In this document: positions 28,201 through 35,376 of the stretch, piece by piece
How positions within the stretch are numbered: the stretch's first letter is position 1
Layout: each line of letters starts with the position of its first letter
Source of the DNA: Bacillota bacterium
GTDB taxonomy: Bacteria; Bacillota; Clostridia; Acetivibrionales; JANLFN01
Length of the DNA stretch: 64,000 nt
NCBI GenBank assembly: GCA_023421675.1
Contig: JAEZTC010000010.1
Span: 234,878 to 298,877 of the forward strand
Direction: 5' to 3'
Made by a program: the position numbers and the translations under genes
Notes under the pieces: generated by a model
What the model saw: the letters and a program-made list of their open reading frames with translations, nothing else
What the model was told of the DNA's origin: nothing
Database searches by the model: none

Positions 28201-29262
28201 GGAAAGACGGATAACGCAACACCCGTTGTTGCAATAAAAGTAAAGACTAATGAATATGCAAAAACAGTTGAGACAAACCTGCCTAAGATTGCAATTAATG
28301 CCTTGAGTGGCAATGTCTCTCAATTAAACGTATCTACACCTGTTGCTGATATTATTTTTGATTCAAAAACACTATCCACAATATCTAATGAGGCATCCGG
28401 AGATATAAAGATAACGGCTTCCAAGGTTGACACATCATCTCTTATGGCAGAGACCCGGCAGATAGTAGGTGACCATCCTGTATTCAACTTCAGTGTCACC
28501 AGCGGGGACAGAACAATTTCACAGTTTGGTGGAAACGTATCTGTATCAGTTCCTTATACACCAAAGCCGGGTGAAGACACAAACGCTTTAGTAATCTATT
28601 ACATAAATGCAGCGGGTAAACCTGAATTAGTAAACGATTGTGTATATAACCCTTCAACCGGAACTATTACCTTTAATACCAACCATTTTTCACAGTATGC
28701 TATAGGCTATAATAAAGTAACTTTCAAGGATGTGGTAGCAGATGCTTGGTACAGCAATTCTGTCGCTTTCATTGCAGCTAGGGAGATTACAACAGGTTCG
28801 GGTAACGGCAATTTCGGACCCAATGAAAAGCTGACCAGAGGACAGTTTATTGTAATGCTTATGAAGGCATATGGCATAGCCCCTGATGCTAGTCAAAAGG
28901 ACAACTTTGCAGACGCGGGTAATACCTGGTATACCTCTTATCTGGCTGCTGCAAAGAAGCTTGGCATTTCTGCAGGTATAGGTAACAACCTTTTTGCACC
29001 TGAAAAGGAAATTACCAGACAGGAGATGTTCACTCTTCTGTATAATGCGTTAAAAGCTATTGGAAAGCTGCCGAGTGTCAATTCCGGCAAATTATTTGAA
29101 AGCTTTAGTGATGCCGGTGACATAGCTCCCTGGGCTAAGGATGCCATTAAGTTGTTTGTGGATAACGGAACTATCAATGGCAGCGAGAACAAGCTTTGTC
29201 TAAAAGACACCACTACCAGAGCGCAGATGGCTCAGGTACTTTACAGCTTACTATCAAAATAA
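25222..29262 (+). CDS. Very large secreted SLH-anchored multidomain protein
   Basis: A 1346-residue paralogue of the preceding protein. A signal/anchor segment (about 16-38, ending ARGA) is followed by propeller-like repeats (~40-355), two tandem IPT/TIG domains (~362-523; GGTLVNITGTNFTGVTAVNF), a Listeria-Bacteroides repeat (~531-600), two InlB-B-like repeats (~603-748), a bacterial Ig-like domain (~752-848; WASSNTSVISNSGLV), another Listeria-Bacteroides repeat (~852-923), the conserved pre-SLH domain and three SLH repeats (~1167-1346). The last ~290 residues are nearly identical to the preceding gene, whereas the N-terminal halves differ. GGGGAGG precedes ATG 25222. No catalytic motif seen. 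Confidence 0.88.
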   Translation: MEIIKNPLNKNIRHIITWLLIILMVIVFMIMGTGQARGAEPVWSPMGVSGINGVNGCYGTSIVILNGTPYMAYAEYYGAGVLKYNGTNWTKVGSALTSDECNNVSMSVYGTTLYVAYSSSNVTVKKFDTASDSDWSSVGIASPSQANSKDSWLSLNINSSSDIYMTYTAYTDTHFRIYHYDGSSWALQLTANGSTGCGTSVNGTAYAAYRNGGAEFRLDKNSGSGWNKIQDLNGPPIAICKDNSGKIYIVTEDKSNSGYLSVAVYDTVSNVYSVLGSNIPYSSVDSPSISVDNGTVYLMFHKNSAAYLYVNQSDSYWAQVDNPITSAAYGEMIAYNGVAYYAYSNQYKLAAAQITYPVPVPKVTMISPAAGPEIGGTLVNITGTNFTGVTAVNFSGTPATSFTVNSSNSIIATAPAGTGTADVTVTSTDGTSSTSSNDQFTYCKKPTVTSISPDKGADTGGTSVDISGTNFSGVTAVNFGALPATSFTINSSTSITATAPAGTGTVDVTVTSPGGISATDTNDQFTYLKTYTVTFDSMGGSPVDSITDIKTGFNISEPNATTKPGYVLAGWYKESACTNVWDFTTDTVTGNITLFARWTPKHAVSISVLPPSAGTVTGQGDYAEGAVVMVTAVPNSGYVFVNWVDNGGLIKTNSSYSFTMATEDVSLRAIFKAVYTVSIGATNGGTITASPTNAVAGEDINLTITPTSGNQLKAGTLKYNDGTDHIITGTSFTMPAANVTVTAEFETKPDPVTSSDKVAADKAALDIGYATGDSTASVTQNLNLSEKGSVYFSNITWASSNTSVISNSGLVTRPSFADGNTSVTLTATIEFKGTTDTKVFHLTVTKLPQVNLTVTFDKNGGDTEASPITNTVASGKNVGTLPAAPAKSGYTFNGWNTSADGSGTAFTASTAITSSITVYAQWTKIVPNGGGSGGGTPTVTPPPEVPKTEITVSGNITVASTTTAATVDNNGKASAAVTKEQIDDAVSKAVEEAGKTDNATPVVAIKVKTNEYAKTVETNLPKIAINALSGNVSQLNVSTPVADIIFDSKTLSTISNEASGDIKITASKVDTSSLMAETRQIVGDHPVFNFSVTSGDRTISQFGGNVSVSVPYTPKPGEDTNALVIYYINAAGKPELVNDCVYNPSTGTITFNTNHFSQYAIGYNKVTFKDVVADAWYSNSVAFIAAREITTGSGNGNFGPNEKLTRGQFIVMLMKAYGIAPDASQKDNFADAGNTWYTSYLAAAKKLGISAGIGNNLFAPEKEITRQEMFTLLYNALKAIGKLPSVNSGKLFESFSDAGDIAPWAKDAIKLFVDNGTINGSENKLCLKDTTTRAQMAQVLYSLLSK

Positions 29263-29287
29263 GAATTTACCAAAGCTTTAAATAATT

Positions 29288-29330
29288 AAAGAAGGCATTG
29301 TCCCTTATGTGAGATAATGCCTTCTTATTT
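29288..29330. terminator. Terminator between convergent SLH and receiver genes
   Basis: AAGAAGGCATTGTC (29289-29302) pairs with GATAATGCCTTCTT (29313-29326) with one G-U pair, followed by a T-rich run. It lies between two convergent genes and has A residues before it, so it can act in both directions. Confidence 0.85.
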
Positions 29331-29347
29331 TTATTCTTTTGGTTTCA

Positions 29348-29737
29348 TCAGCTATTAGGTTTTTTTAGCTTTATTGCGTTGCGTAGTTTGTTTATAAATA
29401 TGTGCTTGTTAATATTGTTCAGAGGCTTGATAAGGTAATCGTACACATCGTATTCAAGTACTCTGGTTATACTTTCATCATCGTCTGATGATGATATTAC
29501 TATAATCGGTATTTCCTTATAATACTGAGTCATGGAAAACTGCTTCAGGAAATCAAATCCATCCATAACCGGCATTACCATATCAAGTATGATAAGATCT
29601 ATCCTTCGTCCCTCAATTAATTCAAGTGCTTCGAGTCCGTTGTTTGCGGATATAATCGTGTATCTTTCGTTAAAAAGGTAATCCCTTATAACGGTGTTGT
29701 CAAGAATGTTATCATCAGCTATAAGTATTGTCTGCAT
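29348..29737 (-). CDS. Stand-alone CheY-like receiver protein
   Basis: A 129-residue single-domain response regulator: acidic pair at residues 8-9 (ADDN), phospho-acceptor Asp52 in LIILDMVMPVMDGF, Ser of VISSS, and the conserved Lys in YLIKPL. There is no output domain, so it must signal by protein contact or phosphorelay. An AAGGAG site sits eight bases before its ATG. It is convergent with the SLH gene and not obviously cotranscribed with any kinase. It could be a relay partner of the dual kinase upstream, but that is only proximity. Confidence 0.9.
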   Translation of the reverse strand: MQTILIADDNILDNTVIRDYLFNERYTIISANNGLEALELIEGRRIDLIILDMVMPVMDGFDFLKQFSMTQYYKEIPIIVISSSDDDESITRVLEYDVYDYLIKPLNNINKHIFINKLRNAIKLKKPNS

Positions 29738-30016
29738 AATGTTTTCTCCTTCAAATAATTTCCGGTAAAAAACGAGTTAACCTTTTAAACAATTCTACAA
29801 GTATATCGAAAATCCTTTGGTAAAAATAGTAAATGCCCTAATGGCAATAATTGACATTAATTGTTATATGAGTATATAATTTACTATATAAATTTTATGA
29901 AAAATTTATGACAAATATTATAAATTAAGCGTTTTTATCAAGTAAACAAGTTTTTTCTGCAACAAAAATACACTAATTCATAATTGATTTATCCTACATA
30001 GAAAGGATGATACGTA

Positions 30017-30691
30017 ATGCAAGGCTTTAAAGACAGGGAAGTTCAGGAAATATTGAGGGAAGCGGGAATAATAGAAGACGAAAGCTTATGTACAGCTGAG
30101 GTCGAAGAGTACAATAATGAAGATTCTTTAATGGAGCAAAAACTAATTGAACATATACCAAGCCCGGCTGAATCTTTAAAGGAGCAGGCTGAAAGGATGG
30201 GTGTTGAATATGTTGACCTTGAAAGTATCGAGGTTAATAAAGATGCAATAAATGTGATAAGCTTTGATGTTGCAAACAATTATCATGTATTTCCCTTTGA
30301 CATAAATAATATGCTTCATCTTGCAATGCAAAATCCTGATGATATTTTTGTGATAGATGAGATAAAGGTTTATGCACAAATGGAAATAAAGCCATACCTT
30401 GCAGATAGTAAACTTATAGAAAATGCTATTGAATATTTTTATGGGAAATCTGTTGATAAAAAGGATGTTAAAATTTTGGAAGAAAAATTCAAGTTGAGGA
30501 CCGAACCTGAGAGAAAGACTATGCCTGTTCCGGGTCCTGACTTGGTTAATTCCAGAATGGATATGAAGGATATTATTAAATCGCTAACTAGGATGTACTC
30601 TATTGAAAATGTTAAGGGTGGGAAAATTACCGGTATAAGTATTGATACCGAGAAAAGAAAGATCAGTTTTGCTATTGTTTATGACTTTTAA
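30017..30691 (+). CDS. MshEN/GspE N-terminal-domain protein without ATPase domain
   Basis: The 224-residue protein resembles the N-terminal regulatory domain of PilB/GspE-type pilus ATPases: about residues 55-135 read PAESLKEQAERMGVEYVDL, ISFDVANNYHVFPF and LAMQNPDDIFVIDEIK. The Walker-containing ATPase part is absent. Such MshEN domains can bind cyclic di-GMP in other proteins; whether the binding motif is intact here was not established. GAAAGGATGA precedes ATG 30017. It is followed after about 30 bases by a PilM-like gene, so a truncated type IV pilus or related envelope function is likely. Confidence 0.7.
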   Translation: MQGFKDREVQEILREAGIIEDESLCTAEVEEYNNEDSLMEQKLIEHIPSPAESLKEQAERMGVEYVDLESIEVNKDAINVISFDVANNYHVFPFDINNMLHLAMQNPDDIFVIDEIKVYAQMEIKPYLADSKLIENAIEYFYGKSVDKKDVKILEEKFKLRTEPERKTMPVPGPDLVNSRMDMKDIIKSLTRMYSIENVKGGKITGISIDTEKRKISFAIVYDF

Positions 30692-30724
30692 ATTATTTAC
30701 TGATCAAAAAGGAGAGTGAATACA

Positions 30725-31849
30725 TTGGCATTTCCATTTTTTCTTGGAGAGTTGGGAAGAAGCTTTCTTAAAAATGATACCTTAAGCATTGACATAGGGT
30801 TTACGAATATTAAGGTTGTACATGCAAGAAAGAAATCCGGAAGCGGTATCAAAATAATGAATTTCGGTATAACTTCCACACCTGCAAATTGCATTAGAAA
30901 CGGTGTAATTTCAAATCTTGAAGGCATTGCGGCAAATCTTAAAAAGGTAGTTGCAAACAGCGGTATAAATGAGAAAAACGTCAAGATAGTAATATCTGCA
31001 GGTTCTAACATAATGTCGAAGGTTTTGCACGTAAAAAAAGATGAGAGAAAGAATATAGAAGAACTTCTTAAAGAATCCATTCAGACACAAATACCTAAAA
31101 ATATTCATTCATATAAGCTGTTTTACAGGGTAACAGGTGAGGTTGAAATATTAGGCGAAAACTATCATAAAATACTTGTTACTATTGTTCCTGATACAGT
31201 TATTGATGCATATGTAAAGCTTGTAAGGTATCTTGATTTTAAACCACTGGCTGTCGAAATACCCTTCAGCAGCGTTGCAAGATTCTTTAGCAACGGTGTA
31301 ACAGTTGTAAATGAAAAGTGTGAATACAACAACCTGGTGGATATAGACGGTGGATCAGTTGCTGTTATAGATCTGGGCTCAGAAACTTCAAATATAAGTG
31401 TTCTCAGAAATGGTGCCCTTGAGTTTAATCGAATCATACTTATTGGCGGAAAAAATCTTGACGACAGAATTTCCAGAAAATTAGAAATATCCAAGGAAAC
31501 TGCCGAGAGATTTAAAAAATCATATAGAGTAAACTCAAGCTCAGTTGTAAATGATGATACTTCAATAGCTGTACAAGAGTGCATAGAAGAACATTTAACC
31601 GAAATTCTGAAAAGCGTCAAGCTGAGTTTGGATTTTTATGCATCCAGATGTCATGGGGATATGCCTTGTAAAATTGTATTCATCGGCGGAGGTTCGGGGC
31701 TTTCGGGTTTAAAACAATTAACCGAGAATATTATCGGTATACCTGCCTATACTTTGGATATGATGCATTTTGGTAATATAGAATTCAGTAACAGCCTTGA
31801 CAAGGATAAACTGAGATATCTTATAAACGCCATAGGAACAGCTATGTAA
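30725..31849 (+). CDS. pilM: PilM-like actin-fold protein
   Basis: Cytoplasmic actin/FtsA-fold protein that in type IV pilus systems connects to PilN at the membrane. Visible motifs: SIDIGFTNIKVVHA (phosphate-1 loop) near the N-terminus, DLGSETSNISVLRNG (phosphate-2), and FIGGGSGLSGLKQL near the C-terminus. TTG 30725, ten bases after AAGGAG, is preferred; an in-frame GTG at 30716 lies almost on the ribosome site. Length is about 374 residues, normal for PilM. No pilN, pilO, pilB, pilC or pilin genes accompany it. Confidence 0.8.
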   Translation: MAFPFFLGELGRSFLKNDTLSIDIGFTNIKVVHARKKSGSGIKIMNFGITSTPANCIRNGVISNLEGIAANLKKVVANSGINEKNVKIVISAGSNIMSKVLHVKKDERKNIEELLKESIQTQIPKNIHSYKLFYRVTGEVEILGENYHKILVTIVPDTVIDAYVKLVRYLDFKPLAVEIPFSSVARFFSNGVTVVNEKCEYNNLVDIDGGSVAVIDLGSETSNISVLRNGALEFNRIILIGGKNLDDRISRKLEISKETAERFKKSYRVNSSSVVNDDTSIAVQECIEEHLTEILKSVKLSLDFYASRCHGDMPCKIVFIGGGSGLSGLKQLTENIIGIPAYTLDMMHFGNIEFSNSLDKDKLRYLINAIGTAM

Positions 31850-31935
31850 AAAAATTAATGTTTGCTTTTTCTATTTGGTTGGTATATATTATTAAATAAT
31901 TAACAATGTTATTTACACTAAGGAAATGTGTATAT

Positions 31936-32187
31936 ATGGAGAAGGAAAACAGGGTTGCAGTTATCGGAATAGTTATCAATAACCGGGAAGCATCCGCTAC
32001 TAAGGTCAACGAAATTCTTGGCGATTACGGTGATATTATCGTAGGAAGAATGGGTATACCATATAAGGAACGCAGTATATCCGTGATATCCATAATAGCA
32101 GACGGTACAGGAGACCAAATCGGTGCATTAACCGGCAAACTTGGGAATATAAATGGTATAAAGGTTAAAGTAGCGCTTACCTATTAA
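31936..32187 (+). CDS. TM1266-family iron-only hydrogenase system regulator (ACT-like)
   Basis: A small 83-residue ACT-like-fold protein: VAVIGIVINNREASATKVNEILGDYGDIIVGRMGIPY and the C-terminal ISIIADGTGDQIGALTGKLGNINGIKVK match the family commonly found with [FeFe]-hydrogenase maturation genes. ATG 31936 has a weak AAGGA site 11 bases ahead; the in-frame ATG at 31906 has none. No hydrogenase maturation gene is in the window. It may bind a small molecule; its regulatory role is only inferred in the family name. Confidence 0.8.
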   Translation: MEKENRVAVIGIVINNREASATKVNEILGDYGDIIVGRMGIPYKERSISVISIIADGTGDQIGALTGKLGNINGIKVKVALTY

Positions 32188-32212
32188 ATTTAATATAGTG
32201 TATTAGGTTTCC

Positions 32213-32393
32213 AAGGTGAAGGAGATATCTGACATCGAGGAATAATTTAAATACAAACCTGACGTGAAAGTATATTCTTATCGAAGGGGGAATTAATGTG
32301 AAACACTTTTGTGACAATTCTTCCTGAATATCAGGGAGATTTTTTATTTCTACAAAAGTTTCAGGAACTATTTGCTAAGGGTCATAATAATAT
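32213..32393 (+). promoter_or_regulatory. Structured leader with alternative terminator/antiterminator before ECF S-component gene
   Basis: Upstream of the transporter gene, TTCCTGA (32321-32327) can pair with TCAGGGA (32331-32337), giving a hairpin followed by a T-rich run (intrinsic terminator). The same TTCCTGA is perfectly complementary to TCAGGAA at 32361-32367, which would preclude the terminator. AGGTTT near 32213 can pair with AAACCT near 32260, so the leader has additional structure. I could not match it to a riboswitch class I know. Confidence 0.45.
32298..32327 (+). CDS. Possible 9-residue leader peptide
   Basis: A strong AAGGGGG site at about 32284-32290 precedes GTG 32298 by seven bases; the frame reads MKHFCDNSS and stops within the 5' arm of the terminator hairpin. 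Translation through it could decide between the two alternative stems. There is no run of one amino acid, so classic amino-acid attenuation is not indicated. Very short; low confidence. Confidence 0.3.
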   Translation: MKHFCDNSS

Positions 32394-32411
32394 TTGGGAG
32401 GTTGTTTGTAT

Positions 32412-32966
32412 ATGAATCAGACCACATTAAGAATAACAAGAACTGCAATGTTTCTTGCACTGGCATTTGTATTCCAGCTATTTGGAAGGCTTGTATCGCT
32501 TGGAGATTACAATACTTTTATTGTAGGATCAATGGTTAATGCCTGCCTCATAATATCGACTTTGACAGTCGGACTTTGGAGTGGTGTTGCTTTAGCTGTT
32601 CTTACACCATTGACTGCACTGTTTACCGTTCATTCGGCGGTATCAGCATTCCTGCTTCCGTTTGCACCGTTTGTAGCATTAGGTAATTTGACGATTGTTT
32701 TATTTATTTATATGTTCCGCAATAAAAATAAAGTTATAGGCCTTATAACCGGAGCAGTATTTAAGTTTGGAATTCTTTTAGGTTCAGTTAACCTTTGCCT
32801 GTATGTTATAGGCGGAGCTTTTAATATGAAGCAGCCTATAGCACAAAAGCTTGCAACCTTTATGTTCAGCTGGCCTCAGCTCGTAACAGCAGTTTTGGGA
32901 GGAATAGTTTCATTTGCGGTCATAAAAGCTTTGAATAAATCTTTTAAATTGACTCAAACGGCGTAA
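32412..32966 (+). CDS. ECF transporter S-component-like membrane protein
   Basis: About 184 residues with five or six hydrophobic helices, of the small S-component (substrate-binding) type used by energy-coupling-factor vitamin transporters: LRITRTAMFLALAFVFQLFGRLV at the N-terminus, TVGLWSGVALAVLTPLTALF and FKFGILLGSVNLCLYVIGG. The substrate is not identifiable. GGGAGG precedes ATG 32412 by ten bases; an upstream in-frame TTG at 32394 lies on the ribosome site side and is unlikely. The ATPase and T components are not encoded nearby, as expected for group II ECF systems. The leader suggests ligand- or translation-controlled expression. Confidence 0.65.
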   Translation: MNQTTLRITRTAMFLALAFVFQLFGRLVSLGDYNTFIVGSMVNACLIISTLTVGLWSGVALAVLTPLTALFTVHSAVSAFLLPFAPFVALGNLTIVLFIYMFRNKNKVIGLITGAVFKFGILLGSVNLCLYVIGGAFNMKQPIAQKLATFMFSWPQLVTAVLGGIVSFAVIKALNKSFKLTQTA

Positions 32967-32993
32967 TCTTAATATTGATTTGGTTTTACAATG

Positions 32994-33018
32994 AAAAGGA
33001 CTGAGAAGTCCTTTTTGT
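32994..33018 (+). terminator. Intrinsic terminator after S-component gene
   Basis: AAAAGGACT (32994-33002) and AGTCCTTTT (33007-33015) form a nine-bp stem with a GAGA tetraloop and T-run. Confidence 0.9.
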
Positions 33019-33030
33019 TTTGTATAAGTA

Positions 33031-33084
33031 TTGACATGAAACAAATGGGTGTGATATATTTATAACATGTTATAAATATATCAC
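33031..33084 (+). promoter_or_regulatory. Promoter overlapped by a 34-bp perfect palindrome
   Basis: TTGACA at 33031-33036, an 18-bp spacer and TATATT at 33055-33060 form a good housekeeping promoter. Bases 33051-33084 are a perfect 34-bp palindrome (half-site GTGATATATTTATAACA) covering the -10 box and the expected start point. This is a strong candidate operator, most likely for the XRE-type repressor encoded second in the unit. Confidence 0.8.
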
Positions 33085-33099
33085 ATGAGGTGGTTTTTT

Positions 33100-33438
33100 A
33101 TGAGCAAAAAAATAAATCCATTGGCTATGCTTGGTTTTCTTGGACTAATAGGCATAGTAGGAGTTGTAACAGGTAAAGTGGTTTGGTATAGCTGGTTTGC
33201 GTGGTTTGCATGGTTTCAAAAGATAAGAAAACCTACTGATGAAAGATTCTTCAGAAATGTAGGGAAATCGGGTCTTGTGTGTTTTGTATTAACTATTCTG
33301 GGTCTATCTGCAGTTGTAGTACTAAGAGGAATCAATGTATCGAATGATATAATATTTAATGTAATAGGTATCTTGTTTGCAGTATTAATTATTACTTTTA
33401 CAGTATCTTTTGAATACTTTGAAAGATGTGGTGAATAG
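33100..33438 (+). CDS. Small three-helix membrane protein paired with XRE regulator
   Basis: A 112-residue membrane protein with helices at about residues 8-32, 59-77 and 86-105, and the aromatic-rich WYSWFAWFAWFQK segment between them. It resembles small uncharacterised membrane proteins (DUF3796-like) that are often encoded directly before an XRE regulator; the family assignment is from memory and tentative. ATG 33100 has GAGGTGG ahead; ATG 33085 lies at the palindrome edge without a ribosome site. Its stop directly abuts the regulator start. Confidence 0.7.
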   Translation: MSKKINPLAMLGFLGLIGIVGVVTGKVVWYSWFAWFAWFQKIRKPTDERFFRNVGKSGLVCFVLTILGLSAVVVLRGINVSNDIIFNVIGILFAVLIITFTVSFEYFERCGE

Positions 33439-33642
33439 ATGTCTACACTTGTCACTAACTTGAGAAAATACCGGCTGGAAGCAAATATGTCGCAGGATGA
33501 ACTTGCCGTGAAGGTTGGGGTAAGGCGTGAAACAATAGTTCATCTTGAGGCCGGAAGGTATAACCCTTCTCTAAAACTTGCTTTTGACATTGCAAAGATA
33601 TTTAATGTTTCAATTGAAGATATTTTTAAGTTTGTTGATTAA
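33439..33642 (+). CDS. XRE-family helix-turn-helix regulator
   Basis: A 67-residue Cro/CI-type DNA-binding protein: LRKYRLEANMSQDELAVKVGVRRETIVHLEAGRYNPSLKLAFDIAKIFNVSIEDIFKF covers the whole HTH domain. It matches short YozG-like regulators. It begins immediately after the small membrane protein stop and shares its promoter, where a 34-bp palindrome probably serves as its own operator. In similar pairs the membrane protein is thought to modulate the regulator; that is inference here. Confidence 0.92.
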   Translation: MSTLVTNLRKYRLEANMSQDELAVKVGVRRETIVHLEAGRYNPSLKLAFDIAKIFNVSIEDIFKFVD

Positions 33643-33762
33643 AAGCCGGTATGGGTATATTACGGAAACTTAAGAACAAAACCCTCATATAATGTGTTAT
33701 ATAAGAAATTTACTTCATCCTATATAGTGCTTTTACTTAAACGATATATGAGGTTTAATTTT

Positions 33763-34908
33763 ATGATATACCTTGATAATGCTGCTACATCTTTCCCTAA
33801 ACCCGAAAGGGTTTACAGGGAAATGGACCGGTGCATGAGAGAATATTGTGCAAATCCCGGACGGGGTGGACACATAATGTCCAATAAGGCTGGAGAGGCT
33901 GTCATGAAAGCACGCGAAACAATATGCAGCTTTTTTAATTTTAGTAACCCTCTTCAGATGTGTTTTACCAAGAATGCAACAGAAGCTTTGAATATAGCTA
34001 TTAAAGGGAGCCTTTTACAAGGTGATAATGTTATTACCACAAGTATGGAACATAATTCGGTTATCAGGCCATTGAAGACGCTGGAGAGAGATGGTGTTAT
34101 CAGCCTTACTATTGTAAGGGCAAATGAATTCGGCGAAATAAGTGCAGAAAGCATAAAGGAGCTTATAACCCCGAGCACAAAGCTCATAGCTTGCACGCTA
34201 TCCTCTAATGTTAATGGTTCTATCATGCCTTTTAAGGAAATAGGTGAAGCTGCCCGAAAGGCAGGAGTTTTATTCCTTCTAGATGCTTCACAGGGAGCTG
34301 GAACTATAAAAATTGACATGGAGGAAATGTTTATAGATATGCTTGCTTTCCCCGGACACAAGTGCCTTCTGGGTCCCCAGGGAACTGGTGCTCTTCTCGT
34401 CAGGGAAGGTATAATGTTAAAGCCTATTTTGCAAGGAGGTACCGGAAGCAATTCGGAAAATATGTTTCAGCCTGACTTTATGCCTGATGCATTGGAAAGC
34501 GGAACTATAAATACGCCAGGAATAATCGGCCTGGGTTACGGAATAGATTTTATTAACAGCTGCGGCAGGGATTCAATAAAACAGTATAAGAACTTTCTAT
34601 TTGAAAGACTTTATAATGGTGTATCTGATATATCCGGTATAAGGATTTACAGCAGGCCGGTCAATAACTCGGGTGTCCTTGCAATTAATATTGCTGAGCT
34701 TGATTCAAATGAGGTTTGCTACATACTTGATAGAAGATATGGCATTGAAACACGGGCTGGGCTTCATTGTGCACCAATGGCACATGAAACTATAGGAACT
34801 CTTGGAAGAGGTGTTGTAAGGTTCAGCGTCGGCTGCTTCAACACCATAGAAGAGATAGATCAGACAATAAAAGCTATTAATGAAATCGCAAATAAATATC
34901 TTAATTAA
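33763..34908 (+). CDS. Cysteine desulfurase-family aminotransferase (class V)
   Basis: PLP-dependent enzyme of about 381 residues related to NifS/SufS. N-terminus YLDNAATSFPKP, PLP-contacting TKNATEALN, the Schiff-base Lys200 in FPGHKCLLGPQGTG and Cys336 in GLHCAPMAHE, plus the C-terminal RFSVGCFNTIEEID, are typical of the subfamily of cysteine desulfurase-like proteins in Clostridia. ATG 33763 follows TGAGGT; the longer frame from 33694 has no ribosome site and an atypical N-terminus. Likely sulfur mobilisation or selenocysteine lyase activity; the substrate is not certain. Confidence 0.88.
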   Translation: MIYLDNAATSFPKPERVYREMDRCMREYCANPGRGGHIMSNKAGEAVMKARETICSFFNFSNPLQMCFTKNATEALNIAIKGSLLQGDNVITTSMEHNSVIRPLKTLERDGVISLTIVRANEFGEISAESIKELITPSTKLIACTLSSNVNGSIMPFKEIGEAARKAGVLFLLDASQGAGTIKIDMEEMFIDMLAFPGHKCLLGPQGTGALLVREGIMLKPILQGGTGSNSENMFQPDFMPDALESGTINTPGIIGLGYGIDFINSCGRDSIKQYKNFLFERLYNGVSDISGIRIYSRPVNNSGVLAINIAELDSNEVCYILDRRYGIETRAGLHCAPMAHETIGTLGRGVVRFSVGCFNTIEEIDQTIKAINEIANKYLN

Positions 34909-35043
34909 TTATAATTAAAAAAATTGCCCCTTTATATTGAATATTAATTTATTTTATAATAAAATAAAAATAATTAATGGATATCAGACACTTTATTGAT
35001 AAAATCGTAAATATGTTTGAATATATTGAAAAGGGGAATGGGT

Positions 35044-35208
35044 ATGAACCAAACGTCTGTTAAGGTAGTTGTTGCCATTGCTTTGTTTATAGTGATTGTT
35101 GTCATAGCACTGAAATTGCTTAAAGCTATATTTGCAATACTTGTACCGGTAGCCTTTGTAATAGTTGCGGCATATATATTATATCTTGTTTTACTTAAAA
35201 GAAATTAA
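35044..35208 (+). CDS. Small hydrophobic membrane protein
   Basis: A 54-residue protein made almost entirely of two hydrophobic helices (about 7-27 and 29-50) with a basic LLKRN end. AAGGGG lies seven bases before ATG 35044, supporting translation. No family recognised. A terminator follows 13 bases later, so it is probably a monocistronic unit. Confidence 0.6.
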   Translation: MNQTSVKVVVAIALFIVIVVIALKLLKAIFAILVPVAFVIVAAYILYLVLLKRN

Positions 35209-35221
35209 CAGCTTTGAAACC

Positions 35222-35252
35222 AGCCATCGGGATAACATCCTGGTGGCTTTTT
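35222..35252 (+). terminator. Intrinsic terminator after small membrane protein gene
   Basis: AGCCATCGGGAT (35222-35233) pairs with ATCCTGGTGGCT (35237-35248) with G-U pairs, then a T-run. Confidence 0.85.
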
Positions 35253-35376
35253 TATGTTATAAAAAATACCTAGTTTTATTAAATCAGTCACTTTATATTA
35301 AAATATACTTGAGATTTTTGAAAAAAAAACCTATTATTAAATATATATAACAAATGTTTTATATTCGGGAGATTAT

